Shown in pieces: positions 16,895 through 25,101 of a DNA stretch of 64,000 nucleotides. This DNA comes from DATCMA01 sp036563645. GTDB taxonomy: Bacteria > Actinomycetota > Actinomycetes > Mycobacteriales > Micromonosporaceae. A program made the position numbers and the translations under genes. The notes beneath the pieces were generated by a model. The model saw nothing but the letters and a program-made list of their open reading frames with translations. It had not been told where the DNA came from and searched no databases. The stretch spans positions 1-64,000 of the forward strand of contig DATCMA010000054.1 in assembly GCA_036563645.1 (NCBI GenBank), given 5' to 3'. Within the stretch, counting starts at the first letter, position 1, and every line of letters begins with the position of its first letter.

Positions 16895-16980
16895 GCGCGA
16901 GGAGCGAACGTTTCAGGGCTCGCAGTCGCGTCGTGATGCGGACGAGCCCTGCGGCCCTGACTGAAAGGGGTGTCCAGTGA
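16891..16980 (+). CDS. 29-residue mini-ORF bridging nuoG and nuoH
   Basis: A GTG overlaps the nuoG stop (GTGA at 16891-16894), and its own TGA overlaps the nuoH GTG (GTGA at 16977-16980). The peptide is Arg/Ser-rich (VSARSERFRARSRVV) and unlike any known subunit. A stem-loop lies within it. As between nuoF and nuoG, the reading frame exactly spans the gap. It may be only a coupling device or a trace of an inserted repeat. Confidence 0.35.
   Translation: MSARSERFRARSRVVMRTSPAALTERGVQ
16914..16951 (+). other. Intra-operon stem-loop between nuoG and nuoH
   Basis: CAGGGCTCG (16914-16922) pairs perfectly with CGAGCCCTG (16943-16951) around a 20-base loop. It lies between the peripheral-arm genes and the first membrane-arm gene, with no T-run after it. 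It could stabilise or process the long nuo mRNA, or weakly terminate it. Confidence 0.55.
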
Positions 16981-18362
16981 CCGCCGCCTATTTGGCGCAG
17001 ATGCCGACGTTGCAGGACTTCGGGAAGGACGTGTGGTGGCTCGTCCTGCTCAAGGTCGTCGGCATCTTCGCGCTGCTGCTGGTGCTGACACTCTTCACGA
17101 TCAACTACGAGCGCAAGGTCGTCGCGCGCATGGCGCAGCGGTACGGCCCCAACCAGGTGGGGCCGAACGGGTGGCTCCAGTCGCTCACCGACGGGCTGAA
17201 GCTGCCGTTCAAAGAGGAGATCATTCCGCTCACCGCGGACAAGGCGGTCTACTTCCTGGCGCCGGTGATCTCGGGCGTCTGCGCGTTCACCGCCTTCTCG
17301 GTGATTCCGCTCGGCCCGATGGTGTCGATCTTCGGTGAGCGCACGCCGCTCCAGCTCACCGACACCCCGGTCGGCGTGCTGGTGGTCCTCGCCTGCGCGG
17401 GCATGGGGGTGTACGGCGTGGTGCTCGCCGGGTGGGCCTCCGGGACGGCCTACCCGCTCTTCGGTGGCCTGCGCTCCAGCGCCCAGCTCATCTCGTACGA
17501 GGTGGCGATGGGTCTGTCGTTCGTCGCGGTCTTCATGACCGCGGGGACGATGTCGACGTCGGAGATCGTGCGGGCGCAGGCGGACGGCAACCCGATCACT
17601 GTGTTCGGGCTGGAGCTCACCGCCCCGAGCTGGTACTGCATCCTCCTGCTGCCGAGCTTCATCATCTACGCGATCTCGGCGGTGGCGGAGACCAACCGGG
17701 CGCCGTTCGACTTGCCGGAAGCGGAATCCGAGCTGGTCGGTGGTTTCCACACCGAGTACTCGTCGTTCAAGTTCGCGATGTTCTACCTCGCCGAGTACAT
17801 CAACATGATCACTGTCTCGGCGGTGTGCACGACGCTGTTCCTCGGTGGCTGGCGCGCCCCGTGGCCGATCAGCCTCTGGGACGGCGCGAACTCCGGCTGG
17901 GTTCCGCTGATCTGGTTCTTCGGCAAGGTCCTCCTGTTGCTCTTCGGCTTCATCTGGGTGCGGGCGACGCTGCCCCGGCTGCGCTATGACCAGTTCATGC
18001 GCTTCGGCTGGAAGGTGCTGATCCCGATCAACCTCGCGTGGATCTTGGCCCTGGCCAGCATCCGCACCATCCAGAACGAGACCACCGACAGCGGGATCCG
18101 GTACACGATCCTCGGTGGGCTTATCCTCGCCGTGCTGCTGATCACGCTGCTCTGGCCGAGTCGTACGCCGCCTCCCGCACCGTCGCTGGAGGAGCAGGTC
18201 GCCCGCCGTCCCAAGGGCAGCTTCCCGCTGCCGCCGCTGGACCTCCAGGTGCCGCCCTCGCCGCGGACGCGCCGGGCGGTCGCCGAGCGGCAGCCCGCCA
18301 TGGCTGGTCCGGGTACGGCCGGTGACAGCGGTCCGGGCGAGTCGGACGAGAAGGAGGTGTGA
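16977..18362 (+). CDS. nuoH: NADH-quinone oxidoreductase subunit H
   Basis: Membrane subunit forming the quinone entry site, with about eight transmembrane segments. Family motifs seen are ERKVVARMAQRYGPNQVGP in the first loop and AETNRAPFDLPEAESELVGGFHTEY in the acidic quinone-pocket loop. The C-terminal 60 residues are a Pro-rich cytoplasmic tail (RTPPPAPSLEEQ) longer than in proteobacteria. AAGGGG precedes the GTG. Confidence 0.96.
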   Translation: MTAAYLAQMPTLQDFGKDVWWLVLLKVVGIFALLLVLTLFTINYERKVVARMAQRYGPNQVGPNGWLQSLTDGLKLPFKEEIIPLTADKAVYFLAPVISGVCAFTAFSVIPLGPMVSIFGERTPLQLTDTPVGVLVVLACAGMGVYGVVLAGWASGTAYPLFGGLRSSAQLISYEVAMGLSFVAVFMTAGTMSTSEIVRAQADGNPITVFGLELTAPSWYCILLLPSFIIYAISAVAETNRAPFDLPEAESELVGGFHTEYSSFKFAMFYLAEYINMITVSAVCTTLFLGGWRAPWPISLWDGANSGWVPLIWFFGKVLLLLFGFIWVRATLPRLRYDQFMRFGWKVLIPINLAWILALASIRTIQNETTDSGIRYTILGGLILAVLLITLLWPSRTPPPAPSLEEQVARRPKGSFPLPPLDLQVPPSPRTRRAVAERQPAMAGPGTAGDSGPGESDEKEV

Positions 18363-18363
18363 T

Positions 18364-18942
18364 ATGGCGTTCGGCGCGATCAAGGGCTTCGGCGTGACCT
18401 TCTCGCACATGTTCCGGAAGGTCGTCACGACCGACTACCCGTTCAAGCCGCCGAAGACGGCGCCGCGCTACCACGGCCGGCACATCCTCAACCGCCACCC
18501 GGACGGGCTGGAGAAGTGCATCGGCTGTGAGCTCTGCGCGTGGGCGTGCCCGGCCGACGCCATCTACGTCCAGGGCGCGGACAACACCGAGGAGCGCCGC
18601 TTCTCGCCGGGTGAGCGGTACGCCGCGGTCTACCAGATCAACTACGCCCGCTGCATCTTCTGCGGGCTGTGCATTGAGGCGTGCCCGACGCGGTCGCTGA
18701 CGATGAGCAACGAGTTCGAGCTCGCGCGCGACTCGCGAGAGGACCTCATCTTCACCAAGGAGCAGCTCCTCGCCCCGCTCCTGCCGGGGATGGAGCCGCC
18801 GCCGCACCCGATGCGTCTCGGCACGAGCGAGAAGGACTACTACGTCGGTGCCCTGACCAATCCGGGAAGCTCGGCGGGGGCTGAGCGGGCGGTGCGCAGC
18901 GAGACGGCCGAGAACGCCGGCACGACGGGAGACGACAAATGA
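18364..18942 (+). CDS. nuoI: NADH-quinone oxidoreductase subunit I
   Basis: Ferredoxin-like subunit with clusters N6a and N6b. Ligands are C52, C55, C58, C62 and C97, C100, C103, C107 (two CxxCxxCxxxCP motifs). ATG 18364 has AAGGAGG upstream and starts MAFGAIKGFG; an in-frame start at 18322 would overlap nuoH and lacks support. The 192-residue length includes a C-terminal acidic tail typical of actinobacteria. Confidence 0.96.
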   Translation: MAFGAIKGFGVTFSHMFRKVVTTDYPFKPPKTAPRYHGRHILNRHPDGLEKCIGCELCAWACPADAIYVQGADNTEERRFSPGERYAAVYQINYARCIFCGLCIEACPTRSLTMSNEFELARDSREDLIFTKEQLLAPLLPGMEPPPHPMRLGTSEKDYYVGALTNPGSSAGAERAVRSETAENAGTTGDDK

Positions 18943-19709
18943 TCACAGCGCAGATGGTGCTGGCTGCTCAGGAGGTCTCCACCGGTGAGGCGGTGACCTT
19001 CTGGATCCTCGCCCCGTTCGCGCTGCTCGGCGCGATCGGCATGGTGTGGTCGCGCAACGCCGTGCACTCGGCGCTCTGGCTGGTGCTGACGATGCTCTGC
19101 CTGGGCGTCTTCTACGTGCTCCAGTCCGGGCCGTTCATCGGCATGGTGCAGATCATCGTCTACACCGGCGCCATCATGATGCTCTTCCTCTTCGTGCTCA
19201 TGTTGGTGGGCCGGGACGCCTCCGACTCGCTGATCGAGACGTTGCGTGGCCAGCGAGTGGTGGCGCTGCTCCTCGGAGCGGGCTTCGCCTTGCTCATCGG
19301 CTCCGGGACCTACCGGGCACTGGAGGGGACCACGGCGGCGGGGCTGGACGCGGCTAACGCCGACGGGAACGTCGTCGGCCTGGCTCGTCTGATCTTCAGC
19401 CGCTACGTCTTCGCCTTCGAAGTGACCTCGGCGTTGCTGATCACCGCCGCGGTGGGCGCGATGGTGTTGGCACACGTCGAGCGGCGTAAGGGCGAGCGAC
19501 TGTCGCAGGTGGAGCGGATGCGGGCCCGGTTCGCGCCCGGCAACTACCCCGGCCCGAAGGCGGGTCCGGGCGTGTTCGCCACGTCCAGCTCCGTGGCGAC
19601 CCCGGCGCGGCTGCCCGACGGCACCCTGACCGAGGGCGCCTTCCCGGACATCCTGCCCACCCGCGAGCTGACCGCCGCGGAGGCGGCGCCGAAGGGGACG
19701 GAAAAGTGA
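18939..19709 (+). CDS. nuoJ: NADH-quinone oxidoreductase subunit J
   Basis: Membrane-arm subunit with five transmembrane segments in the first 170 residues. The block HSALWLVLTMLCLGVFYVLQ and the pi-bulge helix region VQIIVYTGAIMMLFLFVLML are well conserved. A hydrophilic C-terminal tail of about 75 residues follows (MRARFAPGNYPGPKAG), as in Streptomyces NuoJ. ATGA overlap with nuoI and GTGA overlap with nuoK. Confidence 0.95.
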   Translation: MITAQMVLAAQEVSTGEAVTFWILAPFALLGAIGMVWSRNAVHSALWLVLTMLCLGVFYVLQSGPFIGMVQIIVYTGAIMMLFLFVLMLVGRDASDSLIETLRGQRVVALLLGAGFALLIGSGTYRALEGTTAAGLDAANADGNVVGLARLIFSRYVFAFEVTSALLITAAVGAMVLAHVERRKGERLSQVERMRARFAPGNYPGPKAGPGVFATSSSVATPARLPDGTLTEGAFPDILPTRELTAAEAAPKGTEK

Positions 19710-20005
19710 CGCCTTACTCGTACGTAATCCTCGCCGCCGTTCTGTTCACCATCGGCGCGGTCGGTGTGCTGATTCGGCGGAACGCGATCGTCCTGTTCAT
19801 GTGCATCGAGCTCATGCTCAACTCCGCGAACTTGGCGCTGGTCGCGTTCAGCCGGATCACCGGCAACCTCAACGGCCAGGTCATGGCGTTCTTCGTCATG
19901 GTCGTGGCGGCGGCTGAGGTCGTGGTGGGTCTAGCCATCATCATGTCGATCTTCCGTACTCGACGCTCCGCGAGCGTCGACGACGCGAACCTGCTCAAGT
20001 ACTAA
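19706..20005 (+). CDS. nuoK: NADH-quinone oxidoreductase subunit K
   Basis: Small membrane subunit with three transmembrane segments and 99 residues, the normal family size. The conserved Glu in TM2 lies in LFMCIELMLNSANLALVAF and the Glu in TM3 in FVMVVAAAEVVVGLAII; both take part in the proton path. GTG start overlaps the nuoJ stop. Confidence 0.96.
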   Translation: MTPYSYVILAAVLFTIGAVGVLIRRNAIVLFMCIELMLNSANLALVAFSRITGNLNGQVMAFFVMVVAAAEVVVGLAIIMSIFRTRRSASVDDANLLKY

Positions 20006-20018
20006 GAGGGGCCCCCAA

Positions 20019-21968
20019 GTGGATCAGACTCTGTGGAGCGCCCAGGCCGCGCCGCTCGCCGCTGTTGAGTACGCCCCGGCGAGTGGGCTGCTGGGCAGCG
20101 TATGGCTGCTGGTGGCCATCCCGCTGGCCAGTGCGGCCGTGCTCCTGCTGCTTGGCCGGCGGGCGGACCGGTGGGGTCACTGGCTCGGTGTGGCGAGCGT
20201 GGCCGTGGCTTTCGTGCTGGGCCTGACCTACTTCTTCGAACTGCGCGGGCTGTCCAACCGATCCGTCGAGCTGAGCCTCTGGGAGTTCATCGACGTCGGC
20301 ACCTTCTCGGTCGACGTCGGGCTGCTCTTCGACCCCCTGTCGGCGGTCTTCGTCCTGCTCATCACCGGTGTGGGGTCGCTGATCCACCTGTACGCGGTGG
20401 GCTACATGGCCGAGGACCCCGGGCGGCGGCGCTTCTTCGCCTACTTCAACCTCTTCGTCGCCGCGATGTTGTTGCTCGTCCTCGGCAACAACTACGTGAT
20501 GCTCTTCGTCGGCTGGGAAGGCGTCGGTCTCGCGTCGTACCTGCTGATCTCGTTCTGGTACAACCGCCCCGCGGCGGCGACCGCCGGCAAGAAGGCCTTC
20601 TTGATGAACCGGGTCGGTGACGCCGGCCTGCTCATCGCGATCTTCATCATGTTCGCCACGCTGGGGACCACCCAGTACGACGAGGTCTTCAACAGCGTGA
20701 ACGCGCTGGCCGCCGGCACGGTGTTGGCGATCGGGCTGCTCCTCCTGCTCGGTGCCACTGGGAAGTCGGGTCAGTTCCCGCTCCAGGCCTGGTTGCCGGA
20801 CGCGATGGAGGGCCCGACCCCGGTGTCGGCGCTCATCCACGCCGCGACGATGGTCACCGCCGGTGTCTACCTGATCGCCCGGTCCAACCCGATCTTCTCG
20901 GCCCACTCGGGTCTCCAGACGGTCGTCGTCTCCGTCGGGGCCATCACCCTGCTGATGGGCTGCATCATCGGTTGCGCCAAGGACGACATCAAGCGGGTGC
21001 TCGCCTGGTCGACCGTCAGCCAGATCGGGTACATGTTCCTCGGCGTGGGGCTCGGCGGCGGGGCGTACGCGCTGGCGATCGTGCACCTGCTCGCGCACGG
21101 TTTCTTCAAGGCGAACATGTTCCTCGGCGCCGGTTCGGTCATGCACGGCATGAAGGACCAGACCGACATCCGGCGCTTCGGTGGTCTGTCGAAGTACATG
21201 AAGATCACCTGGCTGACGTTCGCCACCGGATGGCTCGCGATCATCGGTATCCCGCCGCTCTCCGGCTTCTTCTCCAAGGAACCGATCATCGCTGCCGCCT
21301 TCGCGCGTCACGACTGGACCGCGTGGCTCTTCGGCGGCGCGGCGCTGCTCGGTGCCGGGCTGACCGCCTTCTACATGACCCGGCTGTTCGTCCTCACCTT
21401 CCACGGCCCCAAGCGGTGGACCGAGGACATCGAGCATCCGCACGAGTCGCCGCCTGTGATGACCGTGCCGCTGATCCTGCTCGCGATCGGGTCGGTCGTC
21501 GCCGGTGGCCTCATGGCGACCAGCGTTCCCGACTGGCTCACCCCCGTGCTCGGCCCGCAGGAGTCCCACGAGACGGTGCTGCCGCACATCGTGATCACCG
21601 TGCTCTCGCTGGTGCTCACCGTGCTCGGCGCGGGGCTGGCGTGGGCGTTGTTCCACAAGGGCACCGCGCTGCAGGAGCAGCCGGCTGGTGCGCTGGTGAC
21701 CGCCGCGCGCAAGAACCTCTACACCGACGCGTTCAACGAGGTGGTCTTCGAGAAGCCGGGCATCTACCTGACCCGTGCCCTGGTGTTCCTCGATGGGAAG
21801 GTCGTTGACGGAGCCGTCAACCTCCTCGCGGCTGCCGTCGGCGGCGGCTCCGGCCGGCTGCGTCGCCTCCAGACCGGTTTCGTGCGGTCCTACGCGACCT
21901 CGGTACTCGCCGGCGCACTGCTGGTGGTCGCCGCGTTCCTCGCCCTGCAGATGGGATGGCTGGCGTGA
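20019..21968 (+). CDS. nuoL: NADH-quinone oxidoreductase subunit L
   Basis: Distal antiporter-like proton-pumping subunit, 649 residues with about 16 transmembrane segments and a long lateral helix near the C-terminus. The TM5 Glu is in FVGWEGVGLASYLLI and the TM7 Lys in ATGKSGQFPLQAWLPDAMEGPTP (read in parts); both are intact. AGAGGGG precedes the GTG. It starts 13 bases after nuoK. Confidence 0.96.
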   Translation: MDQTLWSAQAAPLAAVEYAPASGLLGSVWLLVAIPLASAAVLLLLGRRADRWGHWLGVASVAVAFVLGLTYFFELRGLSNRSVELSLWEFIDVGTFSVDVGLLFDPLSAVFVLLITGVGSLIHLYAVGYMAEDPGRRRFFAYFNLFVAAMLLLVLGNNYVMLFVGWEGVGLASYLLISFWYNRPAAATAGKKAFLMNRVGDAGLLIAIFIMFATLGTTQYDEVFNSVNALAAGTVLAIGLLLLLGATGKSGQFPLQAWLPDAMEGPTPVSALIHAATMVTAGVYLIARSNPIFSAHSGLQTVVVSVGAITLLMGCIIGCAKDDIKRVLAWSTVSQIGYMFLGVGLGGGAYALAIVHLLAHGFFKANMFLGAGSVMHGMKDQTDIRRFGGLSKYMKITWLTFATGWLAIIGIPPLSGFFSKEPIIAAAFARHDWTAWLFGGAALLGAGLTAFYMTRLFVLTFHGPKRWTEDIEHPHESPPVMTVPLILLAIGSVVAGGLMATSVPDWLTPVLGPQESHETVLPHIVITVLSLVLTVLGAGLAWALFHKGTALQEQPAGALVTAARKNLYTDAFNEVVFEKPGIYLTRALVFLDGKVVDGAVNLLAAAVGGGSGRLRRLQTGFVRSYATSVLAGALLVVAAFLALQMGWLA

Positions 21969-23500
21969 CAGAGTTTCCGTTCTTGTCGGTGCTGACCGTG
22001 GCGCCGCTAGTCGGTGCCCTCGTTGTGGCGTTGCTGCCCCGACGAGCGCCGGAGCTCGCCAAGCGAGTCGCGTTCGGCTGGTCGCTGGTGGTGCTCGCGC
22101 TGGCCGTGGCGACGTGGGTGGCCTTTGAGGCGGGAGGCGAGCGGTTCCAGCTCCGCGAGTCGTACCCGTGGATCCCGGCCTGGGGGGTGCGGTTCACCTT
22201 CGCGGTGGACGGCATCGCGCTCGTGATGCTCATGCTCATCGCGCTCCTCGTGCCGGTGGTGATCCTCGCGTCGTGGAAGGACGCGGACGAGCTCAAGCGC
22301 TCCGTCCCGACCTACTTCGCGCTGCTGCTGGCCCTCGAGTCCACGTTGATCGGCGTCTTCGCCGCCGCGGACGTCTTCCTCTTCTACGTGTTCTTCGAGG
22401 TCATGCTGGTGCCGATGTACTTCCTCATCGGCAGCTACGGCGGCCACCAGCGCCAGTACGCTGCGGTGAAGTTCTTCCTCTACTCGCTGGTCGGCGGGTT
22501 GTTCATGCTCGCCGCGGTGATCGGCCTGTGGGTGGTCGGGGGGCGCACCTTCGACTGGGAAGCGCTGACCCAGGCCGACATCTCGACGGGAACGGAGCGG
22601 TGGCTCTTCCTCGGCTTCTTCATCGCCTTCGCGATCAAGGCGCCGTTCTTCCCGTTCCACACCTGGCTGCCGGACTCGGGCGCGGCGGCGCCGGCCGGGG
22701 TGGCGGCGCTGCTCGTCGGCGTGATGGACAAGGTGGGGACGTTCGGCATCCTCCGCTACTGCCTGCCGCTGTTCCCCGAGGCCTCGCGGTGGTTCGCCCC
22801 GTGGGCGCTGGCGCTGGCAGTGATCGGCATCATCTACGCCGCGCTGCTCGCGGTCGGCCAGAACGACCTCAAGCGCCTGGTGTCCTACACGTCGATCGCC
22901 CACTTCGGCTTCATCGGCGTGGGTATCTTCGCCTTCACCACGCAGGCGGGGACGGGCGCGGTGCTGTACATGCTCAACCACGGCCTGGCGACCGGTCTGC
23001 TCTTCCTGGTCGCGGGCATGTTGATCGCCCGTCGTGGTTCGGCGTTGATTAGCGACTTCGGTGGCGCCGGCAAGTTCGTGCCGATCCTCGCCGGGGTCTT
23101 CTTCTTCGCCGGTCTGGCCTCGCTGTCGCTGCCCGGCACGGCGCCGTTCGTCTCGGAGTTCCTGGTGCTCCTCGGCACCTTCCCGGTCAACAAGCCGGTC
23201 GCCGTGATCGCCACGCTCGGCGTCATCCTCGCCGCCGCGTACGTGCTGTGGATGGTGCAGCGGACGATGCAGGGCACGCCGAACCCGGCGCTGTCGGACG
23301 TCGACGGCATGCGGCGGGACATCTCCCTGCGGGAGAAGGTCGTGGTCACCCCGCTGATCGCCCTGATCCTGCTGCTCGGTTTCTTCCCGAAGCCGGTTAC
23401 TGACGTCATCAACCCCGCCGTTCAGGCCACCATGCAAGGGGTCGTCGGCGAGAAATCCGAACCCGCCCCTACGGAGGGCATCACGGAGGCCGCGAAATGA
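21965..23500 (+). CDS. nuoM: NADH-quinone oxidoreductase subunit M
   Basis: Antiporter-like proton-pumping subunit with about 14 transmembrane segments. Pump motifs are FYVFFEVMLVPMYFLIG (TM5 Glu) and AIKAPFFPFHTWLPDSGAAAP (TM7 Lys). GTG 21965 forms the usual 4-base overlap with the nuoL stop; an in-frame ATG at 21956 would add three residues and is the alternative. The length of 511 residues is typical. The stop overlaps nuoN. Confidence 0.95.
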   Translation: MTEFPFLSVLTVAPLVGALVVALLPRRAPELAKRVAFGWSLVVLALAVATWVAFEAGGERFQLRESYPWIPAWGVRFTFAVDGIALVMLMLIALLVPVVILASWKDADELKRSVPTYFALLLALESTLIGVFAAADVFLFYVFFEVMLVPMYFLIGSYGGHQRQYAAVKFFLYSLVGGLFMLAAVIGLWVVGGRTFDWEALTQADISTGTERWLFLGFFIAFAIKAPFFPFHTWLPDSGAAAPAGVAALLVGVMDKVGTFGILRYCLPLFPEASRWFAPWALALAVIGIIYAALLAVGQNDLKRLVSYTSIAHFGFIGVGIFAFTTQAGTGAVLYMLNHGLATGLLFLVAGMLIARRGSALISDFGGAGKFVPILAGVFFFAGLASLSLPGTAPFVSEFLVLLGTFPVNKPVAVIATLGVILAAAYVLWMVQRTMQGTPNPALSDVDGMRRDISLREKVVVTPLIALILLLGFFPKPVTDVINPAVQATMQGVVGEKSEPAPTEGITEAAK

Positions 23501-25056
23501 CCGAGCCGTTCGGGCTCCCATCCATCGATTACGGCGCCATCGCGCCGATGCTGATCCTGTTCGGGGCGTCCTGCCTGGGCGTACTCGTCGAGGCGGTGAT
23601 CCCGCGGGCGCGGCGGTACCCTGTCCAGCTCGTCCTCACGCTGGCGGCGATCGTGGCCGCGCTGGTCCTGGTGGTGGTGAACGCCGACACCCGGACCGTC
23701 ACTGTGGGTGGGTCGATCACCGTCGACGGTCCGACCCTGTTCCTGCAGGGCACGATCCTGGTACTCGGCCTGCTGTCGATGCTGCTCGTCGCGGAGCGGT
23801 CGCTCGAGCCGGGTGGGCCGTTCGTCGCGCAGGCGGCGGTCGTGGTCGGGTCGGAGCGCGACCGCGAGCAGGCCCAGCGCGAGCCGGGGGCGACGGAGGT
23901 CTTCCCGCTGTCGCTGTTCTCGATCGGCGGGATGCTGCTCTTCGTCGCGGCCAGCGACCTGCTCACGCTCTTCGTGGCGCTGGAGGTCCTGTCGCTGCCG
24001 CTGTACCTGCTGTGCGCGATGGCCCGGCGGCGCCGGCTGCTGAGCCAGGAGGCCGCGCTGAAGTACTTCATGCTCGGCGCGTACGCCTCGGCGTTCTTCC
24101 TGTTCGGTATCGCCCTGGTCTACGGCTTCACCGCCGGCGTCCCGAACGGCGCGGACAGCGGGTTTGACTTCGCCGCGATCCACAGCGCGATCGCTGAGTC
24201 GACCGCGAGCCCGCTGCTGCTCTTCGCCGGCATCGCTTTGATCGCCGTCGGCCTCCTCTTCAAGGTGGCGGCCGCTCCGTTCCACGTCTGGACGCCGGAC
24301 GTCTACCAGGGCGCTCCCACGCCGATCACCGGGTTCATGGCGGCCTGCACGAAGGTGGCGGCCTTCGGCGCGCTGCTGCGGGTGCTGCACGTCGCGTTCT
24401 CCGGCGCCTCCTGGGACTACACCCCGGTGCTGGGCGGGATCGCGGTCCTCACGATGCTCGTCGGGGCGGTGCTCGCGGTCACGCAGACCGACATCAAGCG
24501 CCTGCTCGCGTACTCGTCGATCGCGAACGCCGGGTACCTCCTCGTCGGGGCGCTCGCCCCGAGCAAGGAGGGGGTGGCCAGCACGATGTTCTACCTCGCG
24601 GCGTACGGCTTCACCGTGATCGCCGCGTTCGCGGTGATCACCCTGGTGCGGGACGGCGACGGCGAGGCGACCCACCTGTCGCGGTGGGCCGGGCTGGGGC
24701 GCCGCTCCCCGCTGTTCGCCACGATCTTCACCTTCATCCTGCTGGCCTTCGCTGGTATCCCGTTGACCAGCGGATTCACCAGCAAGTTCGCGGTGTTCGG
24801 GGCGGCCTTCGGCAGCGGGCACGACTGGCTCGTCATCGTTGGCGTCATCAGCAGCATGATCCTCGCGTTCCCGTACCTGCGGGTCGTGGTGATGATGTGG
24901 CTCGCCGAGCCGGGCGAGTCGACGCCGGCGGTCACGATCCCCGGAGGGTTCACCGCGACGGCGTTGACGATCGGTGTGGTCGCCACGCTCCTGCTCGGTG
25001 TGGCGCCGCAGATGCTGCTTGACCTGACCGTGGATGCGGCCGAGTTTGTGCGATGA
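23497..25056 (+). CDS. nuoN: NADH-quinone oxidoreductase subunit N
   Basis: Antiporter-like subunit nearest the peripheral arm, 519 residues with about 14 transmembrane segments. The TM5 region FVALEVLSLPLYLLCA and the TM7 region LLFKVAAAPFHVWTPDVYQGAP carry the functional Glu and Lys. A hydrophilic insertion around 110-130 (SERDREQAQREPGATEV) is the actinobacterial form. It ends the nuo unit and is followed by a strong hairpin. Confidence 0.95.
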   Translation: MTEPFGLPSIDYGAIAPMLILFGASCLGVLVEAVIPRARRYPVQLVLTLAAIVAALVLVVVNADTRTVTVGGSITVDGPTLFLQGTILVLGLLSMLLVAERSLEPGGPFVAQAAVVVGSERDREQAQREPGATEVFPLSLFSIGGMLLFVAASDLLTLFVALEVLSLPLYLLCAMARRRRLLSQEAALKYFMLGAYASAFFLFGIALVYGFTAGVPNGADSGFDFAAIHSAIAESTASPLLLFAGIALIAVGLLFKVAAAPFHVWTPDVYQGAPTPITGFMAACTKVAAFGALLRVLHVAFSGASWDYTPVLGGIAVLTMLVGAVLAVTQTDIKRLLAYSSIANAGYLLVGALAPSKEGVASTMFYLAAYGFTVIAAFAVITLVRDGDGEATHLSRWAGLGRRSPLFATIFTFILLAFAGIPLTSGFTSKFAVFGAAFGSGHDWLVIVGVISSMILAFPYLRVVVMMWLAEPGESTPAVTIPGGFTATALTIGVVATLLLGVAPQMLLDLTVDAAEFVR

Positions 25057-25061
25057 GCAAC

Positions 25062-25100
25062 CCACACCGCCCCCGCCCGGACTGGACGGGGGCGGTGTGG
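25062..25100 (+). terminator. Terminator hairpin of the nuo operon
   Basis: CCACACCGCCCCCG (25062-25075) pairs perfectly over 14 bp with 25087-25100 around an 11-base loop. No T-run follows. It starts 6 bases after the nuoN stop and ends 1 base before the first possible start of the next gene. Confidence 0.75.
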
Positions 25101-25101
25101 C

